From contig CAZSIB010000004.1 in NCBI GenBank assembly GCA_964607245.1, positions 1 through 64,000 of the forward strand: a stretch of DNA of 64,000 nucleotides, in the 5' to 3' direction. The notes under the pieces are model-generated. The model did not search any database. It worked only from the letters and a program-made list of their open reading frames with translations, and was not told the origin of the DNA. A program made the position numbers and the translations under genes. This document shows, in pieces, positions 32,654 through 38,767 of this stretch. The stretch's first letter is position 1; every line of letters begins with the position of its first letter. Origin of the DNA: CAZLPZ01 sp964607245 (GTDB lineage Bacteria > Pseudomonadota > Alphaproteobacteria > Micavibrionales > Micavibrionaceae).

Positions 32654-33175
32654 ATGGAATTTGAAGTCAAACATAAAATAACAGGCAATTGGACGGATAA
32701 GATTATGGCGATGGGATTCATCGCTAAGAAAGATAGCCATCAGATTGACCATTACTACATTAATAATGAGCGCCGCGATGATGGCCGACATTATTTTCGC
32801 ATTCGTGAAGATTTGATCGGTAAAACGGCCTCGCTTGATTATCATGTCGTCATTACTGATCTTGCAACGGAAGAAACAGAAATTTCGATTAATAATATCG
32901 AAGGCGCCAAGATAATCCTTGGGTATATCGGCCTAAAGCCAATCTGTACGGTCGATAAACAGCGCAAAAGTTTTTCGAATGGAACCGTTGTCATCACCTT
33001 GGATACGGTTAAAGAGCTTGGTCATTTTCTCGAGATTGAGGTTATTGGCGAAGATGAAGCAAGGGCTCAAGAAGAAATTAATCGATTTGAGCAGGCCTTG
33101 GGATTGAATGAGAAGACGCGTATTCAAAAATGCGGATACCCAGATCTTCTGATTGAGAAGATTGGGAGAGCGTAA
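32654..33175 (+). CDS. CYTH-domain protein (CyaB / thiamine triphosphatase-like)
   Basis: A 173 aa protein with the signature EFEVKHKI at its N-terminus (the ExExK motif), followed by FRIREDLIGKTASLDYHVV, a conserved EEtEISI strand pair, RKSFSNGTVVITLDTVKELGHFLEIEV and a helical C-terminus. This is the layout of CYTH triphosphate tunnel enzymes, which act on adenosine or other triphosphates and include class IV adenylate cyclases. The acidic and basic tunnel residues appear to be present. GGAG precedes the ATG. It lies between the radical SAM and GreA-like genes and is separated from the latter by one base. Confidence 0.82.
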   Translation: MEFEVKHKITGNWTDKIMAMGFIAKKDSHQIDHYYINNERRDDGRHYFRIREDLIGKTASLDYHVVITDLATEETEISINNIEGAKIILGYIGLKPICTVDKQRKSFSNGTVVITLDTVKELGHFLEIEVIGEDEARAQEEINRFEQALGLNEKTRIQKCGYPDLLIEKIGRA

Positions 33176-33176
33176 T

Positions 33177-33674
33177 ATGACCGCCAAGAAAGAAATTTTT
33201 ATGATTCTTGCACGTCGTGCACAAGACATGGCCGATCGGGCCCGTGAAGGCCGAGATGATGCCCAACGTGAAGCGAACAGTCATGTCGGTGCGATGGAAT
33301 CGCGCTATGATACCTTTAAAGAAGAGGCGCAGTATTTGGCGGGGGCGCAACAAAAACGCCTTCAAGAAATAACGGCAGCTGCCATAAAAATTAATGAAAT
33401 CACGAACAATGATCATCTTATGCGGGGTGAATTTTCCAGGGTATCAATTGGGTGCCTTGTCACCGTATTTGATGAACAACGTGATGCCGAGAAGAAAATG
33501 GTGGTGTCTCCTGTGCTAGGGGGCGAAAAGATTCAGTGGGGGGACGTCGAGTTTGTTGTGGTAACACCAGAATCGCCAATTGGGAAATTACTCATCGGCC
33601 GCGCGATTGACGATGAGATGAATGTAACCATTGCAAAAAGAAACCAGACATACAGGATTTTATCGATAGATTGA
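33177..33674 (+). CDS. GreA/GreB-like protein (element cargo)
   Basis: A 165 aa protein. The N-terminal half is a helical hairpin (AREGRDDAQREANSHVGAMESRYDTFKEEAQYLAGAQQKRLQEI), where ESRYDT..EEAQYLA is a pattern of a widespread uncharacterised Gre-like family. The C-terminal half (VSIGCLVTVFDEQ...VVVTPESPIGKLLIGRAIDDEM) resembles the FKBP-like domain of GreA with its SP.. .LIG.. .GD motif, so it should bind near the RNA polymerase secondary channel. True GreA has an acidic fingertip; here the hairpin tip is less clear. It starts one base after the CYTH stop. Role in the cassette is unknown. Confidence 0.72.
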   Translation: MTAKKEIFMILARRAQDMADRAREGRDDAQREANSHVGAMESRYDTFKEEAQYLAGAQQKRLQEITAAAIKINEITNNDHLMRGEFSRVSIGCLVTVFDEQRDAEKKMVVSPVLGGEKIQWGDVEFVVVTPESPIGKLLIGRAIDDEMNVTIAKRNQTYRILSID

Positions 33675-33807
33675 GGTTCTTCTGCCCGGTATCTGATATG
33701 AGGTGATACGGACCATTTTCGTGAATTTTCTGAAACCGAAAAAGTAAGCCTACGGGTTTGGTTTTCTGCTGCCTTTGTTCCGTATTATAAAAAATAAAAG
33801 AGAATTT

Positions 33808-33828
33808 CCGTGGCACACTGGTGGCACA
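33808..33828 (+). repeat. Right copy of CCGTGGCACACTGGYGGCACA element
   Basis: This matches the left copy at 26986-27006 with one base changed (T for C), in the same orientation, and is followed in both places by an AACAAAAA tract. It is a candidate arm-type recombinase site. Confidence 0.55.
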
Positions 33829-33946
33829 GTTCTGAACAAAAACCCAACGCAAAGTACAGCATATGGCAAAACACAAAAGATTGTAACTATTTGATTTATT
33901 TGTTATTGTCCGTTGAGATGTTCTGTAGATTATTGTTTGAGTAAGC

Positions 33947-33991
33947 CTCCAAAACCGAGGGTCGAGGGTTCAAATCCTTCTGCCCCTGCCA
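33947..33991 (+). repeat. attR: 45-bp partial tRNA-Trp copy
   Basis: Identical to the last 45 bases of tRNA-Trp (26897-26941), preceded by unrelated sequence (GTAAGC), so it is only the 3' part and not a tRNA gene. It marks the right end of the element. The uninterrupted chromosome would have had the tRNA end directly 15 bases before the cation efflux start. Confidence 0.92.
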
Positions 33992-34005
33992 CCACATAAA
34001 CAATT

Positions 34006-34911
34006 ATGACTATTTCTGACCAAGCTAAAGCCCATGTGATGCAGATTGGACGGGCGGCGGTTGCCGTTGCGGTGCTGCTCGCGGCCCTTAAATTTTGGGC
34101 TTATCTTCAAACTGGGTCATCAACGGTTTTATCGTCTCTTCTTGATTCCTCAACAGATGTGCTGGTGTCGCTGATGACCTGGGCGTCCCTCCGCTATTCG
34201 GTGCGTCCTCCTGATGAAGATCACCGTTTTGGTCACGGTAAGATTGAGGGGATTACGGCCCTAATCCAGGGGGTTTTGCTCGCGATTGGCGGCATGCTGC
34301 TGATTTATGAAGGGGTGCACCGCTTGATCGCGCCCGTTCCCGTCGTGGCGCCAGAACTTGGGGTCGGGGTTTTGCTGTTCTCCCTTGTGGTGTCCTGGGT
34401 TTTGGTCTGGGCTCAAACACGTGTGGTCAAGCGTCACAAATCCCTGGCGATTGAGGCTGATCGCGGGCATTACACGGGCGATATGTTGATGAATGGCGGC
34501 GCGGCCTTGATCCTTGTACTTGTGCCGCTGACCGGATGGCTTTGGCTGGATGCGCTTTTTGCACTGGTCGTCGGGGGGGTCATGGGCGTTCTGGCGCTTC
34601 AGATCGGGCGGAAGGCGGTTGATATGCTGCTTGATCGCGAAGTTGAAGCGGAGATCAAGCACAAAATCGCGCATGCTATTTTGACGGATCCTCGAATTAC
34701 TCGGATGCATGATTTGCGTGTTATTCGTCACGGGATGCGCTTGATGGTGACTTATGATATTGAAATGGACGGCGCGGTTTCTTTAAAAGAAGCCCATGAT
34801 ATTGCCGTCGCGTCCGAGGACCGCATTCTTGCCGATCATCCTCACGCAGAAATTATGGTGCATATGGACCCGGTGGGGGTGGATCACAACCGACGCCACC
34901 ATTGTGGCTGA
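34006..34911 (+). CDS. Cation diffusion facilitator (FieF/CzcD-type efflux)
   Basis: A 301 aa inner-membrane proton-antiporter exporting Zn2+, Fe2+ or a similar divalent ion. Six hydrophobic helices are seen in the N-terminal 200 residues. The metal site residues appear in SSLLDSSTDVLVSLMT (helix 2) and in GHYTGDMLMNGG (helix 5), with DEDHRFGHGKIEG between. The cytoplasmic C-terminal domain has the ferredoxin-like fold with HDLRVIRHGMRLMVTYDIEMDG and HPHAEIMVHMDP. The length is normal. It starts 15 bases after attR, so before the element came in it followed tRNA-Trp directly and could have shared its transcript. Confidence 0.92.
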   Translation: MTISDQAKAHVMQIGRAAVAVAVLLAALKFWAYLQTGSSTVLSSLLDSSTDVLVSLMTWASLRYSVRPPDEDHRFGHGKIEGITALIQGVLLAIGGMLLIYEGVHRLIAPVPVVAPELGVGVLLFSLVVSWVLVWAQTRVVKRHKSLAIEADRGHYTGDMLMNGGAALILVLVPLTGWLWLDALFALVVGGVMGVLALQIGRKAVDMLLDREVEAEIKHKIAHAILTDPRITRMHDLRVIRHGMRLMVTYDIEMDGAVSLKEAHDIAVASEDRILADHPHAEIMVHMDPVGVDHNRRHHCG

Positions 34912-34932
34912 TAAATAAAAGGACTTTATGCC

Positions 34933-35050
34933 TTAGGGTCAAGACCCTAATTCCCGGCGTGTGCATAAGCATCCCTCGGATGCTTGAGAAAAATGGATTT
35001 TTGAGTTAGGATCACCCTCGTTTCCAAGCGAGGCTCCCAGCGTTATGGGA
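34933..35050 (+). other. Cluster of four hairpins between the cation transporter and xseB
   Basis: Four stems lie in 118 bases: TTAGGGTC/GACCCTAA (34933-34950), AAGCATCC/GGATGCTT (34967-34985, loop CTC), CCTCG/CGAGG (35016-35033) and TCCCA/TGGGA (35035-35050). Only the first could act as a terminator and it lacks a T-run. The density suggests a structured leader of xseB-ispA, a small RNA, or a remnant repeat. No reading frame is supported. Confidence 0.5.
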
Positions 35051-35102
35051 ACTATATAAAAATAAAAACAATAATGTCGACGTTTGATTTGTGTACATGT
35101 AA

Positions 35103-35357
35103 ATGACTGCACCTTCTTCTGATATATCTGCCCTGTCGTTTGAAGCCGCACTTGCGGCACTTGAAGCCATCGTCCGTGACATGGAATCGGGGAAGACGGG
35201 CCTTGAGGACGCCATTGCCGCCTATGAACGTGGCGTCGCACTTAAAAACCATTGTCAATCGCGGCTTGACCAGGCGCAAATGCGGATTGATCAAATTACC
35301 GCGCGTGCGGGTGGGGCTGTAGCGTTATCCCCTGTGACGGATGATCAGCTCACGTAA
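35103..35357 (+). CDS. xseB: Exodeoxyribonuclease VII small subunit
   Basis: An 84 aa protein, the small subunit that assembles in several copies on XseA to make the single-strand exonuclease that trims DNA ends. Family markers are LSFEAALAALEAIVRDMESGKTGLEDAIAAYERGVALKNHCQSRLDQAQMRID, a helical hairpin. It starts at ATG 35103 without a clear Shine-Dalgarno. The downstream polyprenyl synthase follows after 35 bases, an order common in proteobacteria (xseB-ispA). Confidence 0.95.
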   Translation: MTAPSSDISALSFEAALAALEAIVRDMESGKTGLEDAIAAYERGVALKNHCQSRLDQAQMRIDQITARAGGAVALSPVTDDQLT

Positions 35358-35392
35358 AACAGTATTCTAGATTAGAAAAGGTACCCCCAGAT

Positions 35393-36304
35393 ATGGCCCC
35401 CTCTCCACGCGAGACATCGCACTCTCTTCAAGAACAAATGGATGACGTGATTGCGGCCACGTCAAAGATCATCGATAAATTGATCCCGTCGATCGCTTTG
35501 CCCGAGTCCCGTTTGTACGAGGCGATGCGCTATGCCACGCTGAACGGAGGCAAACGGATGCGGGCCTTTTTGGTCCTTCATTCGGCGCAACTTTTCGGGG
35601 TCGATCGGTATCGGGCGTGTCGTGTGGCGGCGGCGCTTGAGATGCTTCATGCCTATTCCTTGGTGCATGATGATCTACCGGCGATGGATGACGCGGATTT
35701 ACGCCGTGGCAAACCCTCGACACATAAGCAGTTTGATGAAGCGACCGCGATTCTGGCGGGCGATGCGCTCTTAACCTTTGCGTTTGAAATTTTGGCCGAT
35801 CCCGAAACGCATGAAGATCCGCGCGTGCGGATTGAGCTGGTTTCCAAATTGGCCCACGCGGCGGGTCCCCAGGGGATGGTTGGGGGCCAGATGCTGGATC
35901 TCATTGGTGAGGGGCAGGAATTTGATCTGGGGACGATTTCGCGTCTTCAGCGCTTGAAAACGGGTAAACTCATCGCTTTTGCGGGTGAGGCGGGGGCGAT
36001 TTTGGGCCGCGCCAGTGAACCGCAACGCCGCGCGCTGTTGAACTATGCGAATGATCTGGGCCTGGCCTTCCAAGTGACCGACGATATTTTGGATGTGGAG
36101 GGCACAGAAGCCGAGACAGGGAAAGACCACGCAAAAGACGCAGCGGCAGGTAAATCGACCTTTGTGTCGACCATGGGCATTGACGCGGCCCGGGCGCAGG
36201 CCGAGATGCTGGTCTCTCAGGCCATTCGCCATTTGCACATGTTTGATTCGCGTGCTGAAGTTTTAAAAGAACTTGCGCTTTATGTGCTGAAACGTCGGGC
36301 GTAA
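35393..36304 (+). CDS. ispA: Farnesyl/geranyl diphosphate synthase
   Basis: This prenyltransferase condenses IPP with DMAPP and GPP to give FPP, the precursor of undecaprenyl phosphate, quinones and haem O. The 303 aa all-helical protein has the first Asp-rich motif VHDDLPAMDDADLRRGKPSTH, the second DDILDVEG, and the conserved GGKRMRAFLV near the start. The aromatic residues before the first Asp motif (MLHAYSLVHDD) suit an FPP-size product. GGTACC precedes the ATG after 10 bases. It is directly followed by the HAD phosphatase after a single base. Confidence 0.94.
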   Translation: MAPSPRETSHSLQEQMDDVIAATSKIIDKLIPSIALPESRLYEAMRYATLNGGKRMRAFLVLHSAQLFGVDRYRACRVAAALEMLHAYSLVHDDLPAMDDADLRRGKPSTHKQFDEATAILAGDALLTFAFEILADPETHEDPRVRIELVSKLAHAAGPQGMVGGQMLDLIGEGQEFDLGTISRLQRLKTGKLIAFAGEAGAILGRASEPQRRALLNYANDLGLAFQVTDDILDVEGTEAETGKDHAKDAAAGKSTFVSTMGIDAARAQAEMLVSQAIRHLHMFDSRAEVLKELALYVLKRRA

Positions 36305-36305
36305 T

Positions 36306-37019
36306 ATGCCCCTGCCACGCCCGACAATTGTTATTTTTGATATGGACGGCACGATGGTGCGGCATTTAAATCCGCGCCTGTTGCATCTTCTTGAAATTGC
36401 CGATGACGCGGCCTATCGTGTGCGTACGTTTTTTGGGGCCTTGGGCGCGCGGCTTCACATTGCGCGGCCGTTACGGACGCGGCGCGCCACGCGTAAACCG
36501 CGTCTGATCGTGCATCGTGTGTTGCATAAACTTCGCCGCAAGCCGGTTGAACAAATTGTCGAACCTTGTCCGGGGATCATTGATTTACTCGAGCTTTTCC
36601 AAATACATCATATTCCGGTGGGCCTCATCAGTAATGGACTTGGGGCGGGGTACGGGCACGAGATACTTCAGAAATTTGGCCTTGATCCCCTTTTGGCGAC
36701 CGCTGTGTTCCGGGAAGATACGCAAAAATCGAAACCAGACCCTGAACCAATTATGACCGCCCTATCCCGGATCAAACCGGATTTGGGGACAGGTGACGTG
36801 ATCTGGTATGTGGGTGATCGGGCCAAGGATGTCGCGGCGGCGCTCTCCGCATCTCCACGTGTTCCCGCGCGGGTCGTCCCCGTGGGATATGGGTATCATG
36901 CGGCTCTTGCTCTTTTTGAACGTGACTTGGGGCCGGATCATCTGGTGCTGTCCTATGAAGATTGGTACCCCATGGTCGAGGATATTTTGGGGCCCGACCC
37001 CAATGTTCACGCGGCTTAA
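36306..37019 (+). CDS. HAD-superfamily phosphatase
   Basis: A 237 aa soluble hydrolase. Motif I is FDMDGTMV with the nucleophile Asp, motif II VGLISNGLG, motif III KSKPDPEPI and motif IV YVGDRAKDVAAAL. A helical cap is inserted after motif I (residues 20-85, Arg-rich). It follows ispA with one base between them and may act on a phosphorylated metabolite of the same or a housekeeping pathway; the substrate cannot be told from the sequence. It is in the phosphoglycolate-phosphatase-like group. Confidence 0.87.
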   Translation: MPLPRPTIVIFDMDGTMVRHLNPRLLHLLEIADDAAYRVRTFFGALGARLHIARPLRTRRATRKPRLIVHRVLHKLRRKPVEQIVEPCPGIIDLLELFQIHHIPVGLISNGLGAGYGHEILQKFGLDPLLATAVFREDTQKSKPDPEPIMTALSRIKPDLGTGDVIWYVGDRAKDVAAALSASPRVPARVVPVGYGYHAALALFERDLGPDHLVLSYEDWYPMVEDILGPDPNVHAA

Positions 37020-37070
37020 TTTTTGCTCTTTTGGCTTTTTTTTCTTTTATAAACCAGCTATATACGCATC

Positions 37071-38159
37071 ATGACACATGATCTTGGCGCCTTAAAAAAC
37101 GAAATTATTGAACTGGTCCGTGCGGCGAATGATTTACCCGCGCTTGATGGCGTGCGCGTGGCTGCCCTTGGGAAAAAGGGTAAAATCACAGAACAACTCA
37201 AAACCCTGGCCACGCTTGACCCGGATGCGCGGAAAACCATGGGCGCGGCGCTCAATGTCTTGCGCGATGACGTGGCGGCGTTGATCGATGCCCAAGAACG
37301 GGCCCTCAAGGCGGCGGCGCTCGCTGCGCGGCTTCAAACCGAAACGCTCGATATGAGCTTGGCGGCGCGGCCAGCCCCAAAGGGAAAAATCCACCCGATC
37401 AGCCAAGTGATTGATGAAATCACGGCGATATTTGGAAGTATGGGGTTTTCGGTTGCCGATGGCCCCGATATCGAAGATGATTTTCACAATTTTACCGCGC
37501 TTAATTTTCCGCCGGGTCATCCTGCGCGTGATATGCATGACACCTTTCATTTGCCTGATGATTCGGAACAAATAGGGGATTACGCGAAAAAGCTTTTGCG
37601 TACGCATACCTCACCGATCCAAATCCGTCACATGTTGACGCACAAACCCCCGCACAAAATTGTTTGTTTTGGCCGGGTATACCGGTGCGATTACGACATG
37701 ACCCATACGCCCATGTTTCATCAGATGGAGGCGCTTTATATCGATAAAGGCGTTCATATGGGCCATTTAAAAGGCTGCCTGGCTGATTTCTGCCGTGCCT
37801 TTTTTGAAGTGGATGATTTGCCTGTGCGTTTTCGCCCCAGTTATTTCCCGTTCACCGAACCCTCGGCCGAAATGGATGTGGGATGTTCTTGGGAAGGTGG
37901 AACCTTAAAAATTGGCGCGGGGAAATCTTGGCTTGAGATTCTGGGATCGGGCATGGTGCATCCGAACGTGATCCGCAATTGCGGACTTGATCCGAGTGAA
38001 TACCAGGGATTTGCCTTTGGCGCGGGGCTTGACCGTTTGGCCATGCTGAAATACGGCATCCCAGATCTGCGCCATATGTTTGAGGGCGACACGCGCTGGA
38101 TCTCCCATTTCGGGTTTGATCCATTGGATCGGCCGAACCGCGCCACCCCCCGGCGTTAA
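37071..38159 (+). CDS. pheS: Phenylalanyl-tRNA synthetase alpha subunit
   Basis: The catalytic subunit of the alpha2-beta2 enzyme that charges tRNA-Phe, 362 aa. An N-terminal coiled-coil hairpin (residues about 1-100) precedes the class II core, with HPISQVIDEITAIFGSMGFSVADGPDIEDDFHNFTALNFPPGHPARDMHDTF, motif 2 FGRVYRCDYDMTHTPMFHQMEALYIDK and motif 3 GAGLDRLAMLKYGIPDLR. A T-rich tract (37020-37060) separates it from the HAD gene. Unusually, an unknown 159-codon gene lies between it and pheT. Confidence 0.97.
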   Translation: MTHDLGALKNEIIELVRAANDLPALDGVRVAALGKKGKITEQLKTLATLDPDARKTMGAALNVLRDDVAALIDAQERALKAAALAARLQTETLDMSLAARPAPKGKIHPISQVIDEITAIFGSMGFSVADGPDIEDDFHNFTALNFPPGHPARDMHDTFHLPDDSEQIGDYAKKLLRTHTSPIQIRHMLTHKPPHKIVCFGRVYRCDYDMTHTPMFHQMEALYIDKGVHMGHLKGCLADFCRAFFEVDDLPVRFRPSYFPFTEPSAEMDVGCSWEGGTLKIGAGKSWLEILGSGMVHPNVIRNCGLDPSEYQGFAFGAGLDRLAMLKYGIPDLRHMFEGDTRWISHFGFDPLDRPNRATPRR

Positions 38160-38215
38160 TACGATATTTACCCAATTTTGATAAAATATGTCAAAAATCA
38201 GGGTAAACAGGGCAC

Positions 38216-38695
38216 ATGCCAGAGGATAATAATCCTTCATCTAAAGCTTCAGTATCTGCGGGCCCTCGCCTTGCCGGGGATGATTTCGCCCGGCAAAACT
38301 TTAACAGTCTTGTTGTCGCCCAACTTCGGGGGCTGACAGATCCGAAAACGGGGGATTTAGACATCGTAAAACTGGCGAAGCTCCCTTCCTCTGTTCAATC
38401 TGGCATGGAAAAGGCGATGGCGGCGGGCCAGGATGCGGGGCGACAGATCACCGCCGCGGGGCATTCTGGGCCGGCCGCTGCCGCGCATGGGCATCAAATA
38501 TTTCTGAATGCGGCGATGGCGGACCGAAGCGTTATGGGGCATATGACGGATTGTGTCCTTGCCCAATCAACGATTTCATCGCGCACGCGCCAAGTTGCAG
38601 AACAAACGCGGGCACAACTGGCAACACCTGCGCCCGCCTCTATGAACGTTGCACCGGTTCTATCCCCCGTGGAACCGGGCACACGAATGACTTAA
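38216..38695 (+). CDS. Unknown protein between pheS and pheT
   Basis: A 159 aa protein, mostly Ala/Gln/Ser-rich and without a signal peptide, with a helical stretch DFARQNFNSLVVAQLRGLTDPKTGDLDIVKLAKLPSSVQSGMEKAMAAG and a Pro/Ala tail. A single Cys is present (TDCVLAQ). No family is recognised. It is on the same strand as pheS and pheT, 56 bases after one and 72 bases before the other, so it appears to be expressed with them, though pheS and pheT usually adjoin. Its coding reality is supported by codon position bias but not by similarity. Confidence 0.6.
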   Translation: MPEDNNPSSKASVSAGPRLAGDDFARQNFNSLVVAQLRGLTDPKTGDLDIVKLAKLPSSVQSGMEKAMAAGQDAGRQITAAGHSGPAAAAHGHQIFLNAAMADRSVMGHMTDCVLAQSTISSRTRQVAEQTRAQLATPAPASMNVAPVLSPVEPGTRMT

Positions 38696-38767
38696 CCCCC
38701 TTGATTTTTCATGATAAACCCCGTTTGATAAGGGCTCTTAACCCCCTTATGGTGAAAGCGGCGTCTC

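Larger units (their letters stand above)
26897..33991 (+). mobile_element. Integrative element in tRNA-Trp, satellite- or P4-like (7.1 kb)
   Basis: It is bounded by 45-bp direct repeats of the tRNA-Trp 3' end and carries a tyrosine integrase at the tRNA side. The interior is visibly more A+T-rich than the flanks, with genes for an excisionase-like winged helix, a PrimPol and a cut-down DUF3987 protein, a set typical of small phage satellites and integrated plasmids. No capsid, conjugation or partition gene is seen. The segment next to attR holds radical SAM, CYTH and GreA-like genes as cargo. With a truncated replication gene it is probably unable to replicate alone, though excision may still work. 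Confidence 0.9.
33675..34005. other. 331-bp right end of the element (arm repeat and attR)
   Basis: No gene is visible. It holds a weak stem (GTATC/GATAC near 33692-33711), an A+T-rich run, the second copy of the CCGTGGCACACTGG element (33808-33828) followed by AACAAAAA as on the left end, and the 45-base attR (33947-33991). The cation efflux gene starts 15 bases after attR. Confidence 0.7.

Noticed and set aside
33947..33991. Second tRNA-Trp gene
   Set aside because: Only the 3' 45 bases are present; the acceptor 5' arm, the D arm and half the anticodon arm are missing, so this is attR, not a tRNA.
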